Source of the DNA: Bacteroidales bacterium UBA6851
GTDB taxonomy: Bacteria; Bacteroidota; Bacteroidia; Bacteroidales; UBA932
Reading direction: 5' to 3'
DNA: 23,758 nt
Assembly: GCA_002451795.1 (NCBI GenBank)
Contig: DKDJ01000006.1
Coordinates: 148,424-172,181, forward strand
Part shown: positions 1 through 8,207 of the stretch, piece after piece
How positions within the stretch are numbered: the stretch's first letter is position 1
How the letters are laid out: every line of letters begins with the position of its first letter
Notes under the pieces: model-generated
Databases searched by the model: none
What the model was told of the DNA's origin: nothing
Seen by the model: the letters and a program-made list of their open reading frames with translations, nothing else
Translations under genes and position numbers: made by a program

Positions 1-54
1 ACGGAGCTTTTTCTTTTTTGGATTATTTATATTGACTTTGGTAAGTTTTTTGTT

Positions 55-62
55 TAGATTTG
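55..62 (+). promoter_or_regulatory. Possible -7 box ahead of the V-ATPase operon
   Basis: TAGATTTG matches the Bacteroidetes -7 consensus TAnnTTTG and lies 11 bases before the atpE start. A TTTG at 37-40 is only 14 bases upstream, shorter than the usual spacing of about 19-21, so this is a weak candidate. The operon could also be read from a promoter before the window. Confidence 0.22.
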
Positions 63-73
63 TATGATTTAAT

Positions 74-700
74 ATGATTAATAACATATCCGATATGTCC
101 AACAAATTACAGGAACTTACGGACAGACTCTATAACGAAGGCCTGTCCAAAGGCAAAGAAGAAGGAGAACTCCTTTTGTCCAAAGCCCATAGCGAAGCAG
201 ACAGCATAATTGCTGAAGCCAGAAAAAAGGCGGAAGACATTATCAGAGATGCTGAAGACAAGGCCTCACAGTTGAAAGAAAAAGCCGAGTCCGATATCAG
301 GATGGCATCAGAGCAGGCTTTGATATCTACAAAAAAAGATATCGAGAATCTTTTGATAGACGCACTTTGTTCAGAAAAGATCACAAAATCCCTAACAGAC
401 GAAGATTTTCTTAAAGAAATCATCCTCGCGGTAGCTGAGAAATTCAGCGCCCAGCAGTCAGAGGAGATCAGTCTCGTGCTCCCTGAATCACTTGCGGGAA
501 AGCTTGAGCCATGGGTCGCCACGGAACTAAGAAAAGCTCTCGGGAAGGAAATCAGCGTATCGTTCTCCAAGAAAATCAAGGGCGGATTCAACATTGGTCC
601 GAAGGACGGAAGTTGGTATATCAGTATGACTGATGAGAGTTTCAGGTCTCTGATCTCCGAATACCTGAGGCCGGTCACAAAGAAACTTCTCTTCGGATAA
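74..700 (+). CDS. atpE: V-type ATPase subunit E (peripheral stalk)
   Basis: This 208-aa protein is the peripheral-stalk subunit that links the catalytic V1 head to subunit I in the membrane. Residues about 5-80 are a charged, Ala/Glu/Lys-rich coiled coil with the heptad-like pattern typical of V/A-type E subunits; the C-terminal half is the globular domain, with a conserved-looking GGFNIGPKDGSWYISMTDES segment near residues 168-187. There is no signal peptide. It is the first gene of a seven-gene operon and ends two bases before the next start. Subunit E normally pairs with a G subunit, and no G gene is seen in the cluster. The family call rests mostly on position and architecture, because E subunits diverge strongly in sequence. 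Confidence 0.85.
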   Translation: MINNISDMSNKLQELTDRLYNEGLSKGKEEGELLLSKAHSEADSIIAEARKKAEDIIRDAEDKASQLKEKAESDIRMASEQALISTKKDIENLLIDALCSEKITKSLTDEDFLKEIILAVAEKFSAQQSEEISLVLPESLAGKLEPWVATELRKALGKEISVSFSKKIKGGFNIGPKDGSWYISMTDESFRSLISEYLRPVTKKLLFG

Positions 701-702
701 GG

Positions 703-1305
703 ATGAACAACTACGAATACATAGTTGCGAGCCTTCCTGTCATTGAGCCGGACACAAGATTCGGGTCTTCTGAAATCATTGACAACATCATAGAGGAGGT
801 CAGAGAGCAATTATCGTCCAAAGACAGTCTTCTTTTGACCAAATTGCTTGAAGGATATGATCCGGATAAGCTCGATGCTGGTTTCTATAAGGATTGTCTC
901 TCAAGCAGTTGTAGGTTTATAAGACAGTATTTTCTCTACGACCTCATGCTTCGCAATACCAAGGTTGAATACCTCAATGCCACACTCGGCAGGCCAGAGG
1001 GAAAGGATATTCTTCATCTCGAAGGACTTGAAGAACAAGAATTTGAGCAGCATGATGAAATTATGGAGATTCTCTCCAGGAAAGATATCATAGATAGGGA
1101 GAGAGGTCTTGACATGGCTACATGGAGTTATATAGATGAACTCAACACCATGGATTTCTTCGACCTGGATGCCATCCTTGGGATTGTTGCCAAACTCATG
1201 ATAGTCAGAAGATGGGACAAGCTTGACCCTGAGAGGGGCGCAGAGTTCTTCCGGAAGCTCGTAAAGGAGATAAGAGCTACATACGATAACAAAAAACAAA
1301 TATAA
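703..1305 (+). CDS. DUF2764 family protein of the V-ATPase operon
   Basis: A 200-aa soluble, acidic and largely helical protein opening MNNYEYIVASLP. It matches the DUF2764 proteins found between the E and A genes of bacterial V-type ATPase clusters in Chlamydia, spirochaetes and Bacteroidetes. It has no catalytic motif that I can recognise and no membrane segment. It starts two bases after atpE stops and ends two bases before atpA. In clusters of this layout no separate C subunit (the cap that couples the rotor to the membrane ring) is present, so a C-like role is a reasonable inference from position and helical character; it is not shown by the sequence itself. Confidence 0.75.
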   Translation: MNNYEYIVASLPVIEPDTRFGSSEIIDNIIEEVREQLSSKDSLLLTKLLEGYDPDKLDAGFYKDCLSSSCRFIRQYFLYDLMLRNTKVEYLNATLGRPEGKDILHLEGLEEQEFEQHDEIMEILSRKDIIDRERGLDMATWSYIDELNTMDFFDLDAILGIVAKLMIVRRWDKLDPERGAEFFRKLVKEIRATYDNKKQI

Positions 1306-1307
1306 AA

Positions 1308-3050
1308 ATGCATACAAAAGGTAAGGTTACCGGCATCGTTTCCAACCTCGTTACGGTCACTGTGGACGGACCAGTAGCGGAGAATGAACTTTGTCACATT
1401 AGGCTCGGCGACACTTCTCTGCTCGCGGAAGTCATCAAAGTGACTGGCGACAAGGCTTCGGTGCAGGTTTTCGAGAGCACACGAGGCCTTAAGAACGGAG
1501 ACAGCGTGGAGTTTCTCGGCAAGATGCTCGAAGCAACGTTGGGACCGGGACTCATGTCCAGCGTATATGATGGTCTTCAGAACGATCTCACCACCATGGA
1601 CGGAGTTTTCCTGAAAAGAGGAGAATATACGGACCCGCTCAATCATGATAAACTCTGGGACTTCACACCTTTGGCCAAAGAAGGTGACAAAGTCGAAGCA
1701 GCAAGCTGGCTGGGTGAAGTAAAGGAAGGCTGGCTGCCTCACAAGATAATGGTACCATTCTCGTTCAAAGGGGAATTTACCGTCAAGAGCATCATCAAGG
1801 AGGGGCAATACAATATAGACACAGTGATAGCCACTCTTACCGATGAGAACGGAGAAGATCACGCTGTCACCATGGTACAGAGATGGCCGGTAAAAGTGGC
1901 TGTAAAAACATACGCGCACAAGCCAAGACCTCGTAAGATCATGGAGACTGGAGTCCGCGTGATTGATACCTTCGATCCTATTGCCGAAGGAGGAACAGGA
2001 TTCATTCCTGGACCATTTGGATGTGGAAAGACGGTGCTCCAGCACGCCATTGCCAAGCAAGGAGAGGCAGATGTGATAGTTATGGCTGCCTGCGGCGAAC
2101 GCGCCAATGAGGTAGTGGAAATCTTTACCGAATTCCCGGAATTGATTGACCCTCACACCGGCCGACACTTGATGGAAAGAACCACCATCATCTGCAACAC
2201 TTCTAATATGCCTGTTGCAGCCAGAGAGGCATCAGTGTACACGGCAATGACCATTTGCGAATACTATCGTGCCATGGGACTGCGCTGCCTTCTGCTTGCA
2301 GACTCCACTTCCCGTTGGGCTCAGGCGCTCAGGGAGATGTCCAACCGTATGGAGGAACTTCCGGGTGCCGATGCATTCCCGGTGGACCTCTCATCCATCA
2401 TTGCCAATTTCTACGCCCGCGCCGGTATGGTAGAGCTCAATAACGGCAAGACGGGCGCCATCACTTTCATCGGTACCGTATCCCCTTCCGGAGGTAACCT
2501 CAAGGAGCCAGTAACGGAGTCCACCAAGAAGGCGGCAAGATGCTTCTATGCCCTTGAGCAGAGTCGTGCCGACCAGAAGAGATATCCATCCGTAAACCCT
2601 ATCGAATCATATTCCAAGTACCTTGAATACCCTGAAATAGTGGAATATATGGATGAGAAGATAGAGAAAGGCTGGGTGGACAAGGTTCTCAAGGCCAAGA
2701 ACGTGGTAAGAAGAGGTAAGGAGATGTCCGACCAGATCAATATCCTCGGAGATGACGGTGTACCTATGAGTTACCATGAGGCCTTTTGGAAGTCAGAACT
2801 TATTGACTTCGCTTTCCTTCAGCAGGATGCCTTTGACGACATAGACGCCTTGTGCCCAATGGAGAGGCAGAAGTATATGCTTGACCTTCTTATGGACATC
2901 TGCGACCACCACTTCGAATTCTCTGATTTCGAGGAATGCCGCTCATTCTTCAAGAAAATGATCAACATCCTTCGACAGATGAACTATACGGCTTTCAAGT
3001 CAGACAAGTTCAACGATTACCAGCAGCAGTTGAACAATCTTATTTCGTAA
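1308..3050 (+). CDS. atpA: V-type ATPase catalytic subunit A
   Basis: This is the 580-aa catalytic subunit of the V1 head, which hydrolyses (or makes) ATP. The Walker A loop GPFGCGKT spans residues 235-242 with K241, the form specific to V/A-type A subunits. ACGERANEVVEIF, LLLADSTSRWAQALREMS and SPSGGNLKEPVTE follow in the expected order. Residues 1-70 form the beta-barrel start, and about 100-200 form the bulge domain that separates A subunits from F-type beta. Length is normal for the family. It is the third gene of the operon, between the DUF2764 gene and atpB. No residue needed for catalysis looks missing. Confidence 0.97.
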   Translation: MHTKGKVTGIVSNLVTVTVDGPVAENELCHIRLGDTSLLAEVIKVTGDKASVQVFESTRGLKNGDSVEFLGKMLEATLGPGLMSSVYDGLQNDLTTMDGVFLKRGEYTDPLNHDKLWDFTPLAKEGDKVEAASWLGEVKEGWLPHKIMVPFSFKGEFTVKSIIKEGQYNIDTVIATLTDENGEDHAVTMVQRWPVKVAVKTYAHKPRPRKIMETGVRVIDTFDPIAEGGTGFIPGPFGCGKTVLQHAIAKQGEADVIVMAACGERANEVVEIFTEFPELIDPHTGRHLMERTTIICNTSNMPVAAREASVYTAMTICEYYRAMGLRCLLLADSTSRWAQALREMSNRMEELPGADAFPVDLSSIIANFYARAGMVELNNGKTGAITFIGTVSPSGGNLKEPVTESTKKAARCFYALEQSRADQKRYPSVNPIESYSKYLEYPEIVEYMDEKIEKGWVDKVLKAKNVVRRGKEMSDQINILGDDGVPMSYHEAFWKSELIDFAFLQQDAFDDIDALCPMERQKYMLDLLMDICDHHFEFSDFEECRSFFKKMINILRQMNYTAFKSDKFNDYQQQLNNLIS

Positions 3051-3053
3051 ATT

Positions 3054-4370
3054 ATGTCAAAAGTATACAACCGCACATACACAAAGCTCCACGCCATCAC
3101 CAAGGCTACGGTATCGCTTAAGGCGGAGGGTGTCTCAAACGATGAGCTTGCTGTGGTAAACGGCAGACTGGCCCAGGTGGTAAAGACCAAGGGAGACATT
3201 GTAACCCTTCAGGTTTTTTCTGGCACAGAAGGAATGCCGACAGATGCAGAAGCAACATTTCTCGGAGCCCCTCCTACCCTCAAAGTCAGCGAGCAGCTTT
3301 CAGGAAGATTCTTCAACGCCTACGGAAAGCCGATTGACGGAGGCCCGGAGACGGAAGGAGAAATAAGAGAGATAGGAGGACCTTCTGTCAACCCATACAA
3401 GCGCCGCCAGCCATCGGAGCTGATTCCAACCGGTATCGCAGGCATTGACCTCAACAATACGCTTGTCTCAGGACAAAAGATTCCTTTCTTCGCAGATCCA
3501 GATCAGCCGTACAATAAAGTGATGGCAGATGTGGCACTAAGAGCTGACGTTGATAAGATTATTCTCGGAGGGATGGGACTATCCAATGACGATTACCTGT
3601 TCTTCCGCAACGAATTCGAGTCCGCTGGAGCCCTTGATAGGATTGTATCTTTCGTCAACACCACAGAAGATTCCCCTGTAGAGAGGCTCCTGATTCCGGA
3701 TATGGCACTTACAGCGGCAGAGTATTTTGCGGTGGATAAAAACGAGAAAGTTCTTGTCTTACTGACAGATATGACCCTGTATGCAGACGCTCTCTCCATC
3801 GTTTCCAACCGTATGGACCAGATTCCGTCAAAGGATTCCATGCCAGGCTCATTGTACTCAGACCTCGCCAAGATTTACGAGAAAGCAGTTCAACTCCCGG
3901 ACGGAGGATCCATTACAATCATAGCAGTGACAACCCTTAACGACGGAGACATCACCCATGCCATTCCTGACAATACAGGATATATCACAGAGGGCCAGCT
4001 ATTTCTTCGCGCCGATTCGGACTCCGGAAAGGTCATCATTGATCCTTTCCGCTCATTGAGCCGACTCAAACAGCTTGTACAAGGAAAGAAGACAAGAGAG
4101 GATCATTCTCAGGTGATGAATGCCGGTGTACGCCTCTACGCAGACGCGCAGAACGCAAAGACCAAGATGGAGAACGGATTTGATCTCTCCGACTATGACC
4201 TCAGATGCCTTGACTATGCCAAGGAGTACGCTACACGCCTCCTTTCCATCGATGTAAATATAGGAATCGAGGAAATGCTCGACACTGCATGGGAGATATT
4301 CGCCAAATATTTCAGCCCCGCCGAGACTGGTATCAAACAGGTATTTATAGACAAATATTGGAAGAAATAA
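3054..4370 (+). CDS. atpB: V-type ATPase regulatory subunit B
   Basis: A 438-aa subunit that alternates with A in the V1 hexamer and contributes to the nucleotide interface without a working Walker A loop. GRFFNAYGKPIDGGP (from about residue 83) and SVNPYKRRQPSELIPTGIAGID are typical of subunit B, as is a C-terminal region with LSRLKQLVQGKKTREDH. The position normally holding a P-loop reads PDQPYNKVMADVALRAD, with no GKT, as expected for B. The start lies three bases after atpA stops. The next gene, atpD, begins six bases downstream. Confidence 0.95.
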   Translation: MSKVYNRTYTKLHAITKATVSLKAEGVSNDELAVVNGRLAQVVKTKGDIVTLQVFSGTEGMPTDAEATFLGAPPTLKVSEQLSGRFFNAYGKPIDGGPETEGEIREIGGPSVNPYKRRQPSELIPTGIAGIDLNNTLVSGQKIPFFADPDQPYNKVMADVALRADVDKIILGGMGLSNDDYLFFRNEFESAGALDRIVSFVNTTEDSPVERLLIPDMALTAAEYFAVDKNEKVLVLLTDMTLYADALSIVSNRMDQIPSKDSMPGSLYSDLAKIYEKAVQLPDGGSITIIAVTTLNDGDITHAIPDNTGYITEGQLFLRADSDSGKVIIDPFRSLSRLKQLVQGKKTREDHSQVMNAGVRLYADAQNAKTKMENGFDLSDYDLRCLDYAKEYATRLLSIDVNIGIEEMLDTAWEIFAKYFSPAETGIKQVFIDKYWKK

Positions 4371-4376
4371 CGCACC

Positions 4377-4985
4377 GTGGCCATTAAGTTTCAATACAAC
4401 AAGACATCTCTGACGAACCTTGGAAAGCAGCTGAAGGTTCGCAAGAACGCTCTGCCTACCTTGAAGAACAAGGAAGCAGCCCTGCGCTCGAGCGTACAGG
4501 CAGCCAAAGCTGAGTCCAAGAGGCTCGCAGAGGAACTGGAACGTGCCATCTCTGAATACGACTATCTTTCCGCCTTATGGAACGAATTCGAGCCTGGGCT
4601 TATAACCATCACTGACGTCGAGTTGACAACCGTCAAGGTTGCCGGCGTCAATACCCCGAAACTCGGAGAAATACACTATTCACTCAAGGAATTTAATGCC
4701 TTCACCAAGCCGGCGTGGTATGCTGACGGAGTGGAGATACTCAAGAAACTCACGCGCCTTGGCATTGAATCCGAAGTGTACATGAAGAAGAGGGATATTC
4801 TGGAGTTCAACCGAAAGAAGACCACCCAGAAAGTCAATCTCTACGAGAAAGTGCAGATTCCAGGCTATCAGGAGGCTATCCGCAAAATCAAGCGGTATAT
4901 GGAGGACGAGGAGAATCTCTCCAAGGCAGCTTCCAAGATAGTCAAAACCAGACACGAAGAAGAAGAAAAGGAGGAAGGCTTATGA
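4377..4985 (+). CDS. atpD: V-type ATPase central-stalk subunit D
   Basis: A 202-aa rotor shaft subunit comparable in role to F-type gamma. It opens MAIKFQYNKTSL and contains long charged helices at both ends (about 15-75 and 150-200) that would form the antiparallel coiled coil inside the A3B3 head, with a less helical middle. The initiator is GTG at 4377; no in-frame ATG occurs nearby and the family's N-terminus fits this start. The stop overlaps the atpI start as ATGA, which implies coupled translation. In other V/A-ATPases D works with subunit F; no F gene is seen here. Confidence 0.93.
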   Translation: MAIKFQYNKTSLTNLGKQLKVRKNALPTLKNKEAALRSSVQAAKAESKRLAEELERAISEYDYLSALWNEFEPGLITITDVELTTVKVAGVNTPKLGEIHYSLKEFNAFTKPAWYADGVEILKKLTRLGIESEVYMKKRDILEFNRKKTTQKVNLYEKVQIPGYQEAIRKIKRYMEDEENLSKAASKIVKTRHEEEEKEEGL

Positions 4986-6706
4986 TATCCGCAATGACCA
5001 AATATACGTTCCTGCTTCTGGACGGAGACAGGCAAAGATTTCTTGAAGACATTCAGGAACTTGGGGTTGTAGACATCAAGCGCTCATCCAAGCCGGTGGA
5101 TGATGTATCCAGAAAGATTGTAGACCGCATTGAGGCACTTAAGGAAGAAATCAAGGAAATCAATAGCGGCTCTGACAAGCAGACTGATAACATCAAAGCC
5201 AAGCTTGCAGAACTCCAGAAGTCTTATACAGAAGCCAAGCCGTGGGGAACTTTTGACCGCGAGGCCTTAAAGAAGTTCAACGTCAAACTGTACTCGGTCA
5301 CCAAAAAGGCTTTTGATCCAACGTGGAAAGACAATTATGCTCTGGAAACGATAAGCGAGGATTCCACAAAGGTTTATTTTGCTATTGCCGGCGATGCTGA
5401 AAACTTCCCTATCAAGGAAATTCCGATTCCGCAACGCACCGACACGGAAATAGAGGCCGATATGGACTCTCTCAACAGAGAACTTGAAGCTCATATCAAT
5501 GAACTTTCAGACCGCAAGAAAGATATCCCCGGTATTCAGAAAGAGATTAATAATCTATACTCAGAACTCAGCCTATATCTTGCTGGAGCTACTGGGCAGA
5601 AAAGCGTAGAGAATAGCATCGTCATATTCGAAGGCTATGCTCCACAGGAGATACAGGATAGCCTATGCGAAGCACTTGATAAGATGGATGTGTACTACAT
5701 CAAAGAGAAGGCCACATCCGAGGACAAGCCCCCTATCAAGTTGAAGAACAACGCATTTGTCCGTCAGTTCGAGCCTCTCACCAAGATGTATGGTATGCCA
5801 GTATATGACGAGTTCGACCCGACCATATTCTTAAGTATCTTCTATCTGCTGTTCTTCGCCATGTGTATGGGAGATGCAGGATACGGTATACTTCTTATAG
5901 CCATAGGTCTTGTACTTCGCAAGAAAAAAGGCGGCCTCGCAGATATGTGGAGTCTGATCGTTACCCTCGGTGGCGGCACACTCGTAGTAGGTCTGATTAT
6001 GGGCACTTTCTTCGGAGTCAACCTATACGAACAGAGTTGGATTCCATCATGGATGAAGAAATGCATGATAGTCGGCGACGTCACCGTAGGCAGCGCCTCC
6101 TACTCGAAGCAGATGATTCTCTCGCTTGGAATAGGTGTATTGCATATATGTCTGGCCATGATAACGAAGACAGTATGGTCAATAAAGCGCAACGGATTCA
6201 GGCATAGCCTCAGTACCATTGGGTGGACACTGCTCATAGTAGGCTCCATCATCGGGCTGTCAGTAGGACTCACTGGTATCATTTCCGAGACAGCGATGAA
6301 GTTCCTCCTTATAGGCATAGCCGCCATATCCGCCCTCGGCATATTCATATTCAACAAATGGGGACGCTCGCCTATCGTGAATATCGGAGCCGGACTCTGG
6401 GACACATACAATATGGCTTCTGGACTCATGGGCGATGTGCTGAGTTATGTACGACTCTATGCCCTCGGACTATCGGGAGGCATGCTCGGACAGACCTTCA
6501 ATCTCATTGCAGATATGGTCAAAGGCACAGATCCTACATGGCAGTGGATTCCATTTGTGATAATTCTATTGTTCGGACATGTGCTTAACCTTGGGCTAAG
6601 TGCATTAGGCGCATTCGTTCACCCTCTGCGACTCAACTTCGTCGAATTCTTCAAGAACGCCGGATATGAAGGACAGGGAGTGGAATACAATCCAGTAAGA
6701 AAATAA
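4982..6706 (+). CDS. atpI: V-type ATPase membrane stator subunit I (a)
   Basis: A 574-aa subunit that forms the ion half-channels against the K ring and anchors the peripheral stalk. The soluble N-terminal half (about 1-275) has coiled-coil stretches near 45-80 and 155-200. The membrane half (about 280-555) has several hydrophobic helices, with MCMGDAGYG in the first. The essential ring-facing arginine is in LSYVRLYALGLSGG (R491), and HPLRLNFVEFFKN supplies R550 near the C-terminus; both are hallmarks of the family. The length is slightly short for subunit I but complete. Translation begins inside the atpD stop (ATGA); Met5 is an alternative start. Confidence 0.95.
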   Translation: MISAMTKYTFLLLDGDRQRFLEDIQELGVVDIKRSSKPVDDVSRKIVDRIEALKEEIKEINSGSDKQTDNIKAKLAELQKSYTEAKPWGTFDREALKKFNVKLYSVTKKAFDPTWKDNYALETISEDSTKVYFAIAGDAENFPIKEIPIPQRTDTEIEADMDSLNRELEAHINELSDRKKDIPGIQKEINNLYSELSLYLAGATGQKSVENSIVIFEGYAPQEIQDSLCEALDKMDVYYIKEKATSEDKPPIKLKNNAFVRQFEPLTKMYGMPVYDEFDPTIFLSIFYLLFFAMCMGDAGYGILLIAIGLVLRKKKGGLADMWSLIVTLGGGTLVVGLIMGTFFGVNLYEQSWIPSWMKKCMIVGDVTVGSASYSKQMILSLGIGVLHICLAMITKTVWSIKRNGFRHSLSTIGWTLLIVGSIIGLSVGLTGIISETAMKFLLIGIAAISALGIFIFNKWGRSPIVNIGAGLWDTYNMASGLMGDVLSYVRLYALGLSGGMLGQTFNLIADMVKGTDPTWQWIPFVIILLFGHVLNLGLSALGAFVHPLRLNFVEFFKNAGYEGQGVEYNPVRK

Positions 6707-6729
6707 TTAAAACTCAAAAAAACACAATT

Positions 6730-7161
6730 ATGCTCAACACAATTCTCGGTTATCTCGGACTCGGACTTATGTTTGGTCTCGCAGCAATCGGATCTGCCAT
6801 CGGCACTACCATCGCAGGAAATGCTGCCGAAGGCGCACTCAAGAAAGCTCCAGAGAAATCATCCACTTATATGATTCTCTCAGCCCTTCCTGCTACACAG
6901 GGACTTTACGGATTTCTCGGATTCATCCTTTGGAGGTCTAAGGACATCGCTGCAGCAGGACCTCTCTATTTCGGAATCGGAATAAGTGTAGGTATCGTAT
7001 GTCTTATCTCCGCCATCCGCCAGGGTCAGGTATGCGCCAATGGTATAGTAGGAGTAAGCCAGGGACACAACGTCATGGTAAACACATTGATTTACGCTGC
7101 ACTTCCTGAATTCTATGCAATCCTTGCATTGCTTACATCTATTCTACTTCCGACGCTGTAA
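6730..7161 (+). CDS. atpK: V-type ATPase proteolipid subunit K, Na+-type ligands
   Basis: A 143-aa, four-helix (two-hairpin) rotor ring subunit. The glycine-rich helix 1 reads GLAAIGSAIGTTIAG. Helix 2 holds LPATQGLYGF with L53, T56, Q57 and Y60; helix 4 region has RQGQ (Q98) and AALPEFYAIL (E127). These correspond to L61, T64, Q65, Y68, Q110 and E139, the sodium site of Enterococcus hirae NtpK. One carboxylate per four-helix protomer is seen, with none in helix 2, as in that enzyme. Sodium specificity is therefore an inference from a complete ligand set. It is the last gene, 23 bases after atpI, followed by a strong hairpin. Confidence 0.95.
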   Translation: MLNTILGYLGLGLMFGLAAIGSAIGTTIAGNAAEGALKKAPEKSSTYMILSALPATQGLYGFLGFILWRSKDIAAAGPLYFGIGISVGIVCLISAIRQGQVCANGIVGVSQGHNVMVNTLIYAALPEFYAILALLTSILLPTL

Positions 7162-7178
7162 TAAACCTTCATGTACAT

Positions 7179-7232
7179 AATCAAACGAGGGTGGCTGAAA
7201 GTCTAAAGACTAACAGTCACCCTCGTTTGATT
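7179..7232 (+). terminator. Long bidirectional terminator hairpin
   Basis: The arms 7179-7197 and 7214-7232 pair over 19 bp with one G-T wobble, and the loop contains a second 5-bp hairpin (AGTCT/AGACT). The hairpin sits between the converging V-ATPase operon and the minus-strand gene ending at 7257, so it probably stops transcription from both sides. The flanking T runs are short on the plus strand. Confidence 0.8.
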
Positions 7233-7256
7233 TACAGCAAGACTACGATATGATCA

Positions 7257-7844
7257 TCAGAAATTCAGCGCTATACCGATTCCATGGGTTTGTGGCCCCA
7301 GTGAAAGGTTCACAGAAGTCTGACCTATCTGAGCCACATTGAATCCGTTAGCCATCTTCCTCAGATGAGAGTCACCGACGCACCAGAGCACTACTCCAAC
7401 GCCAGCGGCGACAGTGCACACAATGCATGAATACCCAAAAATCGAAGCCGTATCAAAAAGTTCGTTTGTCTGGCTTGTACTACCGGTAATAGTACCTTCA
7501 ATTCCACCGGCAATAGCACCTCCGACCAGATAAGCAGCAAAGAATGCACCACTTGTCACCGCCAAAACCGAGCCGCTTATAGTAGTAATAATGCCGGCAT
7601 TCTTCATCCTTGAATAATGAAGCCAATCATCTGAACTTTTCTGTCCAAAATTAGAAGATATGAAAGATAGAGAGGCATCCTTGCCGAGTTTCTCACCGTC
7701 AACCCTGAGCCACCGTCCGCTCTTTGTAATCGACTTTTCAACTGACTGCTGCACAAGACCATAAGGCTCGTCAGCACGTGCAACTCCCATAGAGAGAAAA
7801 ATCCCTCCAATCAGAAGCACCAAATACAATACTAATGCTCTCAT
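7257..7844 (-). CDS. Exported small protein of unknown function
   Basis: I do not recognise this 195-aa protein. It begins with a signal peptide (MRALVLYLVLLIGGIFLSMG, then VARA before DEPYG), so it is exported. A central Gly/Ala-rich hydrophobic stretch (about residues 85-120) and a second (about 135-160) could be membrane segments. The C-terminus reads GIGIALNF, and a terminal aromatic residue is common in outer-membrane beta proteins. I chose the ATG at 7844 because it starts directly at a good signal sequence and leaves seven bases after the preceding Dabb gene; a start at 7868 would overlap that gene and add eight residues. It is probably co-transcribed with the Dabb gene. Confidence 0.7.
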   Translation of the reverse strand: MRALVLYLVLLIGGIFLSMGVARADEPYGLVQQSVEKSITKSGRWLRVDGEKLGKDASLSFISSNFGQKSSDDWLHYSRMKNAGIITTISGSVLAVTSGAFFAAYLVGGAIAGGIEGTITGSTSQTNELFDTASIFGYSCIVCTVAAGVGVVLWCVGDSHLRKMANGFNVAQIGQTSVNLSLGPQTHGIGIALNF

Positions 7845-7851
7845 AACGCTT

Positions 7852-8157
7852 CTACAATACAAAATCAAGACAACTTCTTACAGCCGTAAAAGGCCTAACC
7901 TTTGTGTTAGCCACAGCCACATGGGCTGGATGTACTGCATAAGCCTTGAGAGCATCTTCAGACTCAAGGGTACAGTCAAGCATGACATCGGCATTCGATG
8001 AAGCAAGCCTTCCGTCCACATAGACCTTTACATCCACAAGACCAGGTACCACTCCGACAAGTCCCTCCAGCCCCTCTTTAATTCCAGCCTTTATTTCAGC
8101 TTTCTCAGCATCAGACAACTCACTTTTAAGTGTCCACAAGATGATATGTTTAACCAT
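7852..8157 (-). CDS. Dabb (stress-responsive alpha/beta barrel) domain protein
   Basis: A 101-aa cytoplasmic protein covering a single Dabb domain. It opens MVKHIILWTLKSEL, followed by a helix, a VPGLVDVKVYVDGR strand region, DVMLDCTLESEDALKAYAVHP and a C-terminal FTAVRSCLDF strand. Members are dimeric ferredoxin-like barrels; some are induced by stress and a few act on small aromatic or polyketide substrates, but no active-site set allows a substrate call here. The ATG at 8157 fits the family's N-terminus; an upstream in-frame ATG at 8202 would add 15 atypical residues and lie upstream of the predicted promoter's start site. It is followed seven bases later by the exported-protein gene. Confidence 0.88.
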   Translation of the reverse strand: MVKHIILWTLKSELSDAEKAEIKAGIKEGLEGLVGVVPGLVDVKVYVDGRLASSNADVMLDCTLESEDALKAYAVHPAHVAVANTKVRPFTAVRSCLDFVL

Positions 8158-8170
8158 ATTTGTTTTTTTC

Positions 8171-8203
8171 CAAATATAGGAATAAATACTGATTATGTGC
8201 AAA
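8171..8203 (-). promoter_or_regulatory. Bacteroidetes-type promoter for the Dabb gene
   Basis: Read on the minus strand, TTTG (8200-8203), a 21-base spacer and TATATTTG (8171-8178) fit the -33/-7 consensus TTTG and TAnnTTTG. The -7 box is 13 bases before the ATG at 8157, so the leader would be very short. The -33 box abuts the stop codon of the upstream P-type ATPase gene. Confidence 0.6.
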
Positions 8204-8207
8204 GTAA

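Noticed and set aside
2007..2042. F-type beta subunit instead of V-type A
   Set aside because: The P-loop is GPFGCGKT and a bulge domain precedes it, both specific to V/A-type A subunits.
1128..2168. Long minus-strand open frame opposite the DUF2764 and atpA genes
   Set aside because: It lies antisense to two clear genes, has no recognisable motif and is explained by their codon bias.
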